Origin: Ananas comosus
Lineage: Eukaryota; Streptophyta; Magnoliopsida; Poales; Bromeliaceae
NCBI RefSeq assembly: GCF_001540865.1
Contig: NC_033634.1
Coordinates: 1,726,498 to 1,790,497 of the forward strand
DNA: 64,000 bases
Direction of reading: 5' to 3'
Shown here: in pieces, positions 39,977 through 51,966 of the stretch
Layout of the letters: each line of letters opens with the position of its first letter
How positions within the stretch are numbered: position 1 is the stretch's first letter
Made by a program: the position numbers and the translations under genes
The notes under the pieces: generated by a model
Seen by the model: the letters and a program-made list of their open reading frames with translations, nothing else
The model's database searches: none
Told to the model about the DNA's origin: nothing

Positions 39977-41607
39977 AGTAAGTACGTACCCCTTCGTACT
40001 ACGTAGCTCGGCGAAAATGGGTGTTGGAACGTCGTATTCTCACCTGTTTTTTCTTTTTTTCCCCCTTTCTTTTTTTACGATTAATATATCAATTTTGTAA
40101 AGTGTTATGTTATTTACCTTAAAAAAAAATTAAGGCCTAATTTAAAATTGCAGGATTTGAACAAACTTAATTTCATGATCATCGCAGTGGGAATTTGTTA
40201 ATTTGATAGTTCTCTTCTAATCCTATAAACAAGTGGTTCACGATCACCATCATTTGATCATTAAAGAAAAATTTTAAGGTACTTTAATTCTTTTAAAAAA
40301 AATTTCAAGTATGTAAATTTTAGCAGGGTCACTCTAAACTAGAGGTAACAATTCTAATTTACGGCCTCAAATTACATTTCTCATTGTTAAATTAAAAGCT
40401 CAGGTGTGTTTGGATATCTTATAATTTTTTTTTTTTGCGAAAAAAGAATTCCAGCATTACAACAACAAATAAATTCAACAACTAGAGGTTTGAGCTCTTT
40501 TTTAGTTTTACAACAAATTCACGGTATTTTTGAGGTATTGCTGTTGTTTTTTGATACTCTGAAAAAAAAAAAAAAAAGCAAAAACTCTTTGTAAATATAA
40601 AGATTGTTTTTTTATAAAATGATTTTTTTTTTCAAAACTACAAAATTACACGACATCCAAACACACTCTCAACTGTTGTAAAAAAGAAAAAAATCAGAAA
40701 GTTTAAGGTTTAAAAGCAAAATCAAGACACAAAAAAATCCTAATACTCGTTCCTAAGTAAAATTACGGCTCTTTTCCACTAATTAAGATAAAATTTTANG
40801 AGTAAGTACGTACCCCTTCGTACAACGTAGCTCGGCGAAAATGGGTGTTGGAACGTCGTATTCTCACCTGTTTTTTCTTTTTTTTCCCCCTTCTTTTTTT
40901 ACGATTAATATATCAATTTTGTAAAGTGTTATGTTATTTACCTTAAAAAAAAATTAAGGCCTAATTTAAAATTTGCAGGATTTGAACAAACTTAATTTCA
41001 TGATCATCGCAATGGGAATTTGTTAATTTGATAGTTCTCTTCTAATCCTATAAACAAGTGGTTCACGATCACCACCATTTTATCATTAAAGGAAAATTTT
41101 AAAGTACTTTATTCTTTTAAAGAAAATTTCAAGTATGTAAATTTTAGCAGGGTCACTCTAAACTAGAGGTAACAATTCTAATTTACGGCCTCAAATTACA
41201 TTTCTCATTGTTAAATTAAAAGCTCAGGTGTGTTTGGATATCTTATAATTTTTTTTTTGCGAAAAAAGAATTCCAGCATAAATTCAACAACTAGAGGTTT
41301 GATCTCTTTTAGTTTTACAACAAATTCACGGTATTTTTGAGGTATTGCTGTTGTTTTTTGATACTCTGGAAAAAAAAAAGGTGCAAACACTCTTTGTAAA
41401 TATAAAGATTGTTTTTTTTATAAAATGATTTTTTTTTTCAAAACTACAAAATTATACGACATCCAAACACACTCTCAACTGTTGTAAAAAAGAAAAAAAT
41501 CAGAAAGTTTAAGGTTTAAAAACAAAAATCAAGACACAAAAAAAATCCTAATACTCGTTCCTAAGTAAAATTACGGCTCTTTTCCACTAATTAAGATAAA
41601 ATTTTAA
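39977..41607. repeat. About 820-bp tandem duplication joined by N (40799), probable haplotypes in series
   Basis: 39977-40798 and 40801-41607 align end to end, with scattered substitutions and small indels mostly in homopolymers. The second copy also lacks 'ttacaacaacaaa' near 41280. This fits two alleles concatenated. Each copy contains the same TIR element listed next. Confidence 0.85.
40403..40668. mobile_element. TIR element within the duplicated block (second copy at 41226-41473)
   Basis: 'gtgtgtttggatatcttata' at the left is inverted as 'acgacatccaaacacac' at the right. The interior is T/A-rich with no coding capacity. It is a MITE of about 266 bp. Confidence 0.6.
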
Positions 41608-42274
41608 TTATATTTTACAGGATAAATGAGTTACCAAATAACCAAGCTCGAATACAATTACGCGTTATCCAGCTAAGAGCTGGGAAATTGAAATAAGAAA
41701 CCATAAAATTCATAGAGGATTAATTTCATTGCTTGTAATGAGAATACACGAACATGAAAATGTTAAAATCCATTCAAAAACATTTACACAATAATATACC
41801 CCAAAAACTGGTGGGATCACAACACATAACATTTTCATTTGTGCAAAAAAAAAAGAAATACAATTGTTGAGCACATTCGCATGCATACACTTAGAATTTA
41901 CGGGCTAAAATTATACTTCATTTCTCCCGATTGTAGGTAAAACTATGGAAAAAAAAAAAAAAAACACTGATTGATGCTCAACTTAGCATCACTTATAAAG
42001 CCTAAGGTGAATAAGTGGTATCAAGTAGGAAAGTAACCTTCACATAGTAAATCTACTAGCAGGATTNTTTTCATTTGTGCAAAAAAAAAGAAATACAATT
42101 GTTGAGCACATTCGCATGCACACACTTAGAATTTACGGGCTAAAATTATACTTCAAAATTTCCACTGGATGATAGAAAAAGAAGGACCCAAAAAAAAAAA
42201 AGAAGAAGAAAAGCAGCAGCCTCACTTCTCTCCGTTCGGATTCTGAACGTGCCCGTGGTTCCGGCTTCGTTCAC
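41608..42274. repeat. GDU downstream region with an 86-bp duplication ending at N 42067
   Basis: 41832 to about 41917 ('ttttcatttgtgcaaaa' onward) recurs at 42068-42154, immediately after the N. Between them lies about 150 bp of unique sequence. It is probably an assembly join. The rest is the probable GDU 3' UTR. Confidence 0.7.
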
Positions 42275-42688
42275 TCACTCTCGGCCCCCCGGTGTGGTTA
42301 CCGCACCCTCGTCGCCGCCACCACCGCCACCCTGCATGGGCACGTCCACGGCGCGGCCACGCATCGGCATGGCGATGAACGTGGGCTTGTCGTTTCCCGC
42401 CATGATGACCACGAAGCTCGATGGCGGCTGCGGTGACGCTGCCGCCGCCGCTGCCACCGCCAATTTAGGGGCGGCGGCTGTGGCACTGCCGCCACCGCCG
42501 CCACCGCCGCCGTAGATGTGGGCAGATAGTTTCCAGTAGGAACAGGCGAGGATAAGAAGGGCGAAGGCGATGAGGCCGAGCATCACGGCGAGGCCTCCGA
42601 AGAGGTACGACACCGGAGAATGCCATACGGATTGCGGCACCGACAACGGCGGCGGCGGCAGAGCGTCGGATATAGCTACCGATCTCAT
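42275..42688 (-). CDS. GDU: GLUTAMINE DUMPER family protein
   Basis: A single-exon gene of 137 residues. There is one transmembrane segment at about residues 29-51 (GGLAVMLGLIAFALLILACS). A Gly-rich and Ala-rich linker follows, then the family signature VIMAGNDKPTF (from about residue 94). Plant GDU proteins are small, intronless, single-pass membrane proteins. Their overexpression increases amino-acid export and glutamine secretion, and the VIMAG motif is needed for interaction with the ubiquitin ligase LOG2. The start codon gives the normal short N-terminus before the membrane segment. The poly-Gly and poly-Ala runs come from GCC/GGC repeats and may vary between alleles. Which GDU paralogue this is cannot be told. 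Confidence 0.93.
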   Translation of the reverse strand: MRSVAISDALPPPPLSVPQSVWHSPVSYLFGGLAVMLGLIAFALLILACSYWKLSAHIYGGGGGGGGSATAAAPKLAVAAAAAASPQPPSSFVVIMAGNDKPTFIAMPMRGRAVDVPMQGGGGGGDEGAVTTPGGRE

Positions 42689-44544
42689 GTTTACTTTTTT
42701 TTTGCAAATAATAATTAATTATGAGAGAGAATGAAAAGGAAGGGAGGGGTTGAGAACAATTTACGTAGGAAAGAGAGATTTATATAATGGAGAGTTCAAC
42801 TACAAGAATTAACATCATCAAGATGATTATTGATGTGGTCCATCTGATTTATTCAAGGCGATTTATAAAAATACAGTCGACCTATTCAAGTCGATTTATA
42901 AAGATACGAAAGATTTAAGGATTATGATGTATTTGAATACGTTGTTGATAAACGGACGTGATTTAACATTCTTATATTAAATTATATATACATATATAAC
43001 AAACGGGAGTCCCGATCTAACGTTAATTTAATTTTTTGTGACAGCTCCATCTTCGGGGATAAGAGAATTAGACTCTGAAACGTTCCGCTTTTTGCAGATC
43101 GCGAACAAGAACAAACTACAAGTAAGAACCGTCATCTATAATTCTGATATTGAAATCAAAATCATGCCAGAAGGTACGATCTTAATTTATAATAAAGTTT
43201 TACTAGATAAAGGATTTTTTTTTTTTTTTACTTGGAGCCAGGTTAAGCCTCTCACTTTTAATAATATTAATATAGTATTTGGATTAACAATCGACAAAAT
43301 TAAATACGACAAGTATTTAAATTTTATTTTTTTTTAGTTTATTTGACTAATTTTTAAGTGGTTTAAGAAATAATAAATTTTAATGTTAATTTGAATAGCT
43401 ATATACGCAAATGATAATATAAAATTATAATATTTGGTTTTGACAAAATTTAACTAACTTAGATCATATTTAGCAAAGCTGATCATCAATTCGAATATCC
43501 CATTATCGAAAATGATACAGTATTAGACGGCTCCTTTCAATTCTAGAAGTATTATATCGTTTCTCTCATTATTTCTCTTTTATTATTGTTAATGTTAAAA
43601 GTTACTTAATTATATGCCTCCGATCGACATATTGTAATTATTGACAAGTTTAGATGGCAGGGTAATTAAAAATTCGAAAGTTTAAATACTTAATTTAACA
43701 AGATTGCAAGATTTAGTAATAAAATTAATACTTCGATACTTAAATTAATTTCTTAAAATATTGTAGTTCGTGCAAATTTTTGAAGTTCAATGTCTAATTT
43801 ATTGAGTATAAATATAAATTCTAGATTTTGACAAGGTTTGGGTGTTAGTGTCAATGGCCAAAAGATAAATTCTTGTGATTATCGTAATTTGAATGTCATA
43901 ACTTGTAATTAATTTACTGGGTTTTTTAAAAATATTGGTTACTCCTTTTTTAAAAAAAAATTTAATTACTCTAATTTGTTTGGGAAAAATCCCGAAGGTT
44001 CCATGGCTCATGTTTTCCTTTTTCTGGAGTTGGTCAAACACTGTTTTCTCCTTTTTATTAAAGGTGGTCGAAATCACATGTTACTTATTTTGGGTGGTTA
44101 CATAATTTTGTCATAGTGTGATGCGTTGACCTGAGTTGCTGGAGCAATAATTGATTCTTGGAAAATTAATGTTGCTGAATTTGTTGAAATTATCAACTCA
44201 AAATTCGAAGGTAAAACTGTAGGAAACTTATCAAAATTATGGATCATTTGAGCTTGGCCATCTAATCTTTCAATTTACTGTCGAATCATTCAATTTGTTT
44301 GATTTAAATCAGTCCACAACCCTATGATTCCAAAATTCAAACTAAATACTGGTTTTAATAAACTTATAGTTGTGAGAATGATATGATATACACAAAATAA
44401 AAATTTTAAATTAACAAACAACACTTTCAAATACTAAAGTCAAAGTGCCATTATAAATAAAATAAATTGAAAAATTGGACAACCGAATTCAAATGATTTA
44501 TAGTTCAGATAATTTTTATATAATTTTATCGAATTGGAATATCA
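42689..44544. other. GDU promoter and intergenic DNA
   Basis: GA-rich leader at about 42720-42780, then long AT-rich DNA. Frames such as 43038-43337 and 44077-43799 show no domain. Nothing else recognised. Confidence 0.5.
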
Positions 44545-44757
44545 ATTTTTTTTTTTTTGAGAGAGATAGATAGCACGCTAGCCGCTTCGTTTATTTCATT
44601 TAGAAATAAACTTAGCTGGAAATGTAAATCAACTTCACTGATTTTATTTAGAAATAAATTTAGCTGGAAATGTGAATCAACTAGGATTCGAACTTGGTTT
44701 TCAGGTACCAACTACCAAGCCCTTTGCCACTTGCTCTAGGGACAGTTGGTAACATAC
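44545..44757 (-). mobile_element. tRNA-derived SINE, minus-strand copy
   Basis: On the minus strand it begins 'ccaactgtccctagagcaag', has B-box-like 'aagttcgaatcctagttg' and ends 'ctatctctctc' followed by A's. It contains an internal duplication of about 60 bp ('atttccagctaaatttattt' and 'atttccagctaagtttattt'). Same family as the copy at 23248. Confidence 0.68.
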
Positions 44758-44799
44758 TACCTATCTCTCTCTCTCTCTATCAAAAAAAAAAAACAAATT

Positions 44800-44872
44800 C
44801 ATGATTCAAACTTGAGACTTCAGGTACCAACCACCAAACTCTTTACCATCTGCTTTAGGGACAGTCCGTTGG
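44800..44872 (-). mobile_element. tRNA-derived SINE, truncated minus-strand copy
   Basis: 'gactgtccctaaagcagatg', 'gtttggtggttggtacctga' and 'aagtttgaatcatg' match the head of the same SINE family. The tail is missing. It lies about 40 bases from the preceding copy. Confidence 0.55.
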
Positions 44873-45716
44873 AATATCAAATTTTTTCGTATACCAAATG
44901 TTAACATTACTGAGGGTTAGTGCTAGGTAGCAAGCAATGAGAAAAAAGAGGGCCTTGTACAGTTGTACTCATCATCATCATCATCATCATATACAATACG
45001 CGGCTTCTAGAACACGGTGGAGAATTAATTGTTACACCCATTACGATATATTTAACGTGATATTATTTACAGAAATAAATGAAAAACTTGTTCCACGTGA
45101 GATTGAATGAATGTTATTAAAACTTATATAAAGCAAGATGATGGCGCCCGCAATGCCAGGTCACAAAAGCTAAAATGGTTTCGGCCTTGGGCCTGTCAAG
45201 CTAAATCTCGTATCGTTCGTTAGGCAAAATGCATTCGAGCTCATAACTATAGGAAGTTTTCATACGCCTCTTAATAACTATTTAACGACGCCCTTTCAAC
45301 TTTTGAACTTTTTAGTTAGAATTAAAATATTTAATTAATTTAAAAATTTATAAAATTATAACTTTCTAATTATTAATACTTAATTGATTAATTTATTTTT
45401 AAAATAAATAAGCTATTAAATTTGTATGATTATAATGATTTATAAAATCTTTTTTTTTCTTTAATTTTCAAAAAGAGTCGACAAGATCTCATAACAAAAA
45501 ATATATTAGGGTGGTGATTCAGAATATCATTTAGTTGAGGGGTCTTTTACCAAAATTAGATTTTAACCGTGATTTACGGGGCGTAATAATAAGACACAAT
45601 ACGCTTTTTATACACGCTCCCCGCTCGCGCCGAACCGTGCGAGAAAAATCTCGCGCCTGGGGAAGGTCGTCGTCGTCGACGGTTCCGGAAGCTAGGGTTA
45701 GGGTTTCTCCTCCGCC
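44873..45716. promoter_or_regulatory. Intergenic and promoter of the RRM gene, with telo-box
   Basis: A (CAT)n microsatellite lies at about 44970-44991. The leader is GC-rich from about 45615, with a telo-box 'agggttagggttt' at 45694-45706, about 10 bases before the start codon. Confidence 0.55.
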
Positions 45717-48700
45717 ATGGCGCGCCCCGGTCTCCACCACTACCACCACCACCACCAGCAATGGCCGCCGCATCCTCTCCCTCCCGTGGCGGCGCCGCCC
45801 CCTCCGCCGCCCGCCGCCATCCCCGTCGACAGCGCCCCTCGCCCCTCCTCCGACGAGGTATGTATATGCCTCCTCTTTCCCCCTCGGTTTCTCTCTCTAA
45901 TCGCTTCTTCACTCCCCTCTCGAAGGTTCGCACGATCTTCATCACGGGGCTTCCCGCGGACGTGAAGGAGCGGGAGCTCCACAACCTCCTCCGGTGGTTG
46001 CCGGGGTTCGAGGCATCACAGATCAACTTCAAGGGGGAGCAACCCATGGGATTCGCCCTCTTCTCTACTGTTCAGTACGCCGTAGCGGCGAAAGACGCGC
46101 TCCAGGTGAATCTGCCTCTGTTCCTATTGGTTCTATGCGTTTTGACGAAGTTTTGGATCGATTCGTGCTCACTGATCTGGAAAAAATCTGATCTGATTTG
46201 ATTCAGGACTTGGTATTTGATTCGGAGACGAAGTCCGCGCTGCACACGGAGATGGCGAAGAAGAATCTGTTTGTCAAGAGAGGTGATCCATGCTTGTTTC
46301 TAAGGTTTCTTCAGTTGTTTGTAGTTACTTAGTTGCTATAGACATTTTTAGCATCAGGCATTGAGGGAGCTTTTGCATTACATTTACGACATTAAATTCT
46401 ATCTTTAGGTGATCCCTTCAATATAGAAAGTCTCTTAAGAATTGGGACGCAGATGGTACTTTGTGTTACTTTGTGAAAGTTTTCATTCAGCAAAATGATC
46501 ATGTCAAGGCTAATGCTTAGTCCTTCATAAATCTCCTAAAACATCATGGTTTCCTATCTGTTACTGATTATTTATGTTTTTTATGTCTAATTGTTTCTTT
46601 GAGAGTTATGTGTACCTTTGTGAGTTGTCTTTTGCCTTTATATCATGCGGGTGTCCTTATCATCCAACTTGTCTTGAAAATGCTACATTGTGAACTAAAT
46701 TCATACTGTTTACTGCTTCTGTCCATCATTAATTATTAACTAGTGTCTGTTTGAAGCTTATCGTTCTTGCTAAAAATATATTAATGGATTGGTTTGTCGT
46801 TTTCATAAAATTGTATGTTTCAGTAAAGATTCTAATAACTAAATTCTTGGATAGATTTTGTAGTAAGTGGTATTTTTGGCAGATGGATGCTTGGCTGCCA
46901 CCTGTTTTCTTGTAAATTTGCATTCCGCGTCAAGTTATTCCTCTCTTTTTTAATTTTTTTTTTCTCTATCTTGCTGATGTACATAACAATAATTTAGGAT
47001 TTTATAACTTCTAAGTCTGTGCATTTCTAATCAATTTAGGTGTGTCAACTGATCCAAACCCAATCGACCAAAGTAAACGTCTACGGACTGGTGGGGACTA
47101 TGGCAACACAGGCTATCAAGCTCCCCCTCTTTTTCACCAGTCGCCAACACCTGTGTGGGGAACCAGTAGGTAAATAGTAATACATTTTGGTGTGTATGTA
47201 ATATGAGTCTTAGTTCCTTGCTAATTCTTTCTAATACTGTCATGTTTATTTGGAATTGGATTAGTTATATGGCCCCACCACCACCATACCCTTATGGAGG
47301 CTATCCTGTTCCTCCAGTAGCCATACCTGCGCCTGCTCCCGTGCCTCCTCCAAGCGGTTATGCTCCTGTGCAGGTGATATCCATTTCTTGAAGTTAAATG
47401 CTCTCAAATAATATTAGGTAAAAATGTACATACCTTATGCAGACTATAAGCTTTAAAAATTTTGATTTTACTACCTAAGAGGGTCTTTGATTTAAGTGCC
47501 TCTAGGCATTTGTGACTTTTTTTACTGAAAATTCTGTAACTTGTCGAATTTTGTTAATTGACACTATATTCTATAACTTGTAGGCTGAAACTGTTAAGCT
47601 CAAACTGAAATTGATGGAATTTGTTAAAAAAAAAAAAGACTTAAAAAAAAAAAGACGTTTGGTAGTGAAGTCAAAAATTTCAATTCTAGGTGCTCATTTA
47701 AAAGATGCAGTTTCAGCCTACAATTTACATTTTTCCTTATATTATAGATTGTATGAGTTTCATTTGATTTCAATTTGACTGGATCCTAAGTATCGTATGT
47801 CGTGGCAATCCTGGGCTAACTTACTAGTTGGATAAGAACAACCTAGGGTATCTCTTGGTTTAATTTTTTATTGTGCCTTTATGGTGGATCATAACTCTCT
47901 CAGGTTGGAGGGTAATGTTGCAGTGCCTGTTTCTAAATTTTGTTTTGCAGAATACAAAAGATAATCCTCCATGCAATACCCTTTTTATTGGCAATCTTGG
48001 GGAGAATGTAATCGAGGATGAACTCAGAAGTCTTTTCAGTGTGTAAGAGTCCTGACCTTGAATGAATATAAAAAAGATGGCGGCTTCTCATATCAAATTG
48101 CTATAGTCTTATGCATGTAGCTGTAACATGTGTTATGAATATTGTTGAAGATGAGAATTGAGGTCTAAACCATCTGAAAAATTCTTTCGAATATTCAGGC
48201 AACCCGGTTACAAACAAATGAAGGTACTGCGTCAGGAAAGAAACACTGTGTGTTTCATTGAATTTGATGTAAGTAACTGAACAGGTGTCTTCTGTTGTAC
48301 ATTGTGCTTTCCGTGCTGTTAATAACGTTGAACTGTTGCAATTGTGCAGGACATGAATACTGCTGCAGCTGTTCATCACAATTTGCAGGGTGCTGTCATT
48401 CCTAGTTCAGGTCGTGGTGGCATGCGAATTCAATATCCTTCAATTTAGTTTTGTTCATCTGTTTACTGTTTGTTCTTTCTGATCGGCTATCCTAAATTTA
48501 TTTCTAATTTGCTGATTTGTTATTTTGATATATTAATGCCATCTACTAGTAGTGAAGAAAGACTAGGCTTGATTTGGTTTATTGCTGCATCTTCAAACTT
48601 AAAAGTCCTCCTTAGAATTGAACTCCTTTTTGTTTTTTTTTTTTTTTTCGGTGCGTGGGTGGATCGGTGGGTTGGTGGGAAGCCCGAAGTCCTTTCTTCA

Positions 48701-49085
48701 GATTTAACTTAGCCATTTACTGTAATCAAATGGAGCTTTGATCAAGAAATCTGACCTCTACATGGTTTTGCTAATTTACCATCTTCCTGCTTTTATTTTT
48801 AACTAATAGAATAACTTATACATTCAACTGGATGTGTATTGTACAGATTTGGTTAGACCTTTCCTTTATTGAACCAAATCTGATGATTTTGAATTACTTC
48901 ATCTGTTATTTCCCACTTTTGCTGGTATCTATATTTTATTTTATAATGATTTTCGTCCAATAAATATATGTGCTCGGACTGTTTAAGTGTTTCATGTCAT
49001 TGTTATAGTTGTGCTTTACCCTGCTTTGCTTCTCTTAACTCATCAAACATTTTCCAAGAACCCCTTTGGCCGAAGGAAGGATTAA
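45717..49085 (+). CDS. Two-RRM RNA-binding protein, WHI3/SCW1-like
   Basis: Nine exons: 45717-45857, 45926-46105, 46207-46282, 47040-47169, 47265-47373, 47951-48042, 48199-48268, 48350-48432 and 49049-49085 (TAA), giving 305 residues. The His/Pro-rich N-terminus is followed by RRM1 (about 48-125, RNP2 IFITGL), a Pro-rich middle with PPPPYPYGGYPVPP, and RRM2 (about 217-295, RNP2 LFIGNL). It ends QFSKNPFGRRKD, close to the conserved end of this plant family and of fungal Whi3/Scw1 proteins. The last intron, 48433-49048, starts ATATCCTT and ends AC: a U12-type AT-AC intron. Only this junction gives the family C-terminus. Function is RNA binding; targets are unknown. Confidence 0.9.
48433..49048 (+). 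other. U12-type AT-AC intron of the RRM gene
   Basis: The 5' end ATATCCTT is the exact U12 consensus. 'tctcttaact' at 49031-49040 matches the U12 branch site (TTCCTTAAC) and sits about 10 bases before the terminal AC (49047-49048). The 616-bp length is ordinary. No GT-AG alternative restores the conserved SKNPFG tail. Confidence 0.88.
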
Positions 49086-51966
49086 GTGAATGGTGCTGGC
49101 ACTTGAACAAATGGAGCTCTTCATGCATACCGTCACTAGTAACTTTAAAAGGGATGTATTCCAATCTTTCTACTTCCTAATGACGATATGACTAGGATGG
49201 ATACTCCATTATGGAAATCATGCTGTTGCATCTGTACTTCATAAATTTCCATTAGCATTTTCATCGTGTGAATGCACCATGTTATCATGTGTGAGCCTTC
49301 GGGCAGCAAGATCTTTTGATACATGTGCATTGTTATCATCAACATGGACGTTAGTCTTATGCCTGTTTATCTAATATATGCAGCTTGATGTAGCCGTCAT
49401 GTAACTGTTATTTAGGTGTACATTGACATCACCATCATCATGGATACTTATGGGTTTTTTTTCCCCCTCTTTTCTCTATGATTTCTAAAACATATGCTGC
49501 AATTTCATGTTTCATCAACACACCTCACTTGTTGTTTGTTTGTCAATCTGAGAGCTGATGCAACCCATACTCATGTCATGTCATGTCATGTCATGTCACG
49601 GCATATTCATTGCTGAAGAGGTTTGGTAGACCCATGTTCATGTTATGGCATACTCATTACCAAAGAGGTTTTATGGACTCATGTCGTCATGTCATGGCAT
49701 ATACATTGGTGCAAGTTGTGAGGAAAACAGATTCATCTCATGTCATGGCATATTCATAAATGCTGGAGATTGGAGCATCATCAGTTTGACAGAATCATCT
49801 CATGTCATGGCATGTTCATGTACCTGCTGGAGCTCGGAGCATCATCATCCAAACCATAATCATAAGTCATCCTCAATGGCCTCATCTAGCATGAACTGAT
49901 CAGTATGTTTTTACCTCCAGGCTGAATTCTTTTTAAATACAAGGAAGAGAGCTGCACATGAAATCTTGGCATTTGGACCTTGCTGCTTGAAGGAAAAGCA
50001 AACTCGAGCAAGCTCATTTTGGCTTATGCTTGATAAATAAATGAGATTCTCTTTCTCTGATTCCTCGAAGTTTCGTTTCTATGCCTCTACTATTTTAAAT
50101 CCGTGTAGGTTCTTCATCTACATCACTGATGTCCAAGGAACTGCCTCTGCTATTCTATCCATAGGGTGCTTTTTCTTGCCAATAAGATTTGCACCAATAC
50201 CACTCTACTTTTCTTCCAGTAGCTCTTGATTTGCTCTTTCACCCTCTTTTTAGAATTTAAAACTGTTTCGGCAGAATGCTCCAGTCCTTTAACCATCCTC
50301 CTGCCACCAGAAGCTGGTTAACTAGTCATCAGTCTTTGATACAAAGAAGGTGCCGAACCAAGACAATTGTCGTGCTTGCTAGTTGTCTCTCAGGAGTTTC
50401 CTCCAGTGAGTGAAAAATACTAATGCCTTGATGAACGAGTTTGAAGGTCAGGTAAGGCTCTTTTGTGCAAAATATGCAACTTATTAAGTTCCCGTAGTAG
50501 AAAACTTGTGTTGTCAACTATCTTAGAAGAAATAATGAGAGCCCTAATAGCCAGTTAATGCTGGGTTAACATAGCTAATGTTCAAAAAAATTGTGTTGGA
50601 TGAACCCTTCAAATTGTAGAGAATGATATTAAAATTTAAAATTTAGTGATATTTGATTCACAAGTGCCTATAACATGGTTGAAGATTGATAGTGTAGTTC
50701 GAACACAATTTGCTTAATATTTTATGTGGCAGATTGTCTATTTATTTTGTGCTGTTTTTGTTTTTTTAACTAGCATTAGTTGATGTTTGTCCTAGAACAT
50801 CAGTAGCTGCTGTAGTCTGCTGGTATTGTCATATGGGAATATGCCACGAAGTCGTCGACAGTTTTTTTTCTACTTTTTTGTGTCAGGAAATGCTTAGGTT
50901 TACAGAAAAATCATCTGCCTTGTATATCAATTTGGAGGACGCATAGTGGTGCTATGGATTGGTGCTGTCCTCTACTCTAGCTGGTCGGTAGGAGGGCTCC
51001 ACCATGTACACAAGGGTTGGTACTCCAATCGAAGTATTGGAGGTGATCTTTTATGTAGTAATTGCGCCATAATATGTATGTCTCCAACCAACCAATTTTT
51101 TTAATTTTTTTAAAAAATATATAATAATGTTTTTAGAAAAGAAAAAAGGATGGAATGGATGAAAATTTCAGGAGCACAATTTAGTTCGTTGGGGTTATGA
51201 CGTACTGTTATATTTCATACTTTTTCAAATCTAAGGCCACGCTAAACTGCAATCACTTGAACACGTTTTTGGGCGTTGTAGATTGGATATTAAAAAGTTG
51301 GGCCTGCTTGTCCGCTGGACCAGAGATGGCCAACACACATTATGAAGCAAATAAAGCACCACCTGAGCAACAAGTATCTTTCGGTCCATTAAAAAGCTTT
51401 AAAGATGAGGAGGACCAGATCGCTGACAAATCCGGCAGCAGAAAAGCGTTATCAAATCGATCAACAAAACCAAAGACAACGTATTAATTATTTCCTGAAA
51501 AGTGCTGCATAATGCCGGATGACAGGTACATTTATATATCAGATGACAATAGGTCCCAAGCAAGAGGCAAATCAACAAAATGCTGATATATTCATAATTC
51601 CCAGACAGATCAAGCATATCATAAAGTCTGAGGATATCCCCGAACATGCGCTTCACAATAAACAAGTGAAAATCTGAGCATTAACAGGCAGTTTTTCTTA
51701 TCTCAGGATTAAGCAAGTTGTTAATAAAAGTAGTATATACATGACAAAACAAAGTCGAGTCTCAAATCCAACGAGGAACAAGTAGAGTAGTTGTTGTTTG
51801 GGGTAGTTACCAACACCGTCAAAATTTTATTATCGGATCCGCAGAGCTGAAATTGTCCTACCAGTGAAGAGTCTTCAGGTACAAAACAAAGCTGCAGAAC
51901 ACAATGCATAGGGAGTGTAACGGGGAGTGCTTGAGCAATAAGACCAAGCCACTCGCGCACGGGGTC
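49086..51966. repeat. RRM gene 3' flank with a TCATG-based degenerate tandem array
   Basis: At 49573-49598 (TCATG)n is followed, to about 49830, by four to five degenerate repeats of about 60-80 bp. Each contains 'catgtcatggcata' and often 'catcatca' or 'agagg'. It may lie in a long 3' UTR. The rest (49900-51966) is moderately AT-rich with no recognisable gene, and its right end is the ATP synthase epsilon 3' UTR. Confidence 0.6.

Noticed and set aside
45574..46047. 157-codon minus-strand frame opposite the RRM gene
   Set aside because: Antisense shadow of GC-rich exons 1 and 2.
49573..49600. CRISPR-like short repeats
   Set aside because: A simple pentamer microsatellite in a plant genome; no spacers and no cas genes.
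51197..51487. 96-codon plus-strand frame
   Set aside because: No recognisable family, and it lies in the repeat-rich 3' region between genes.
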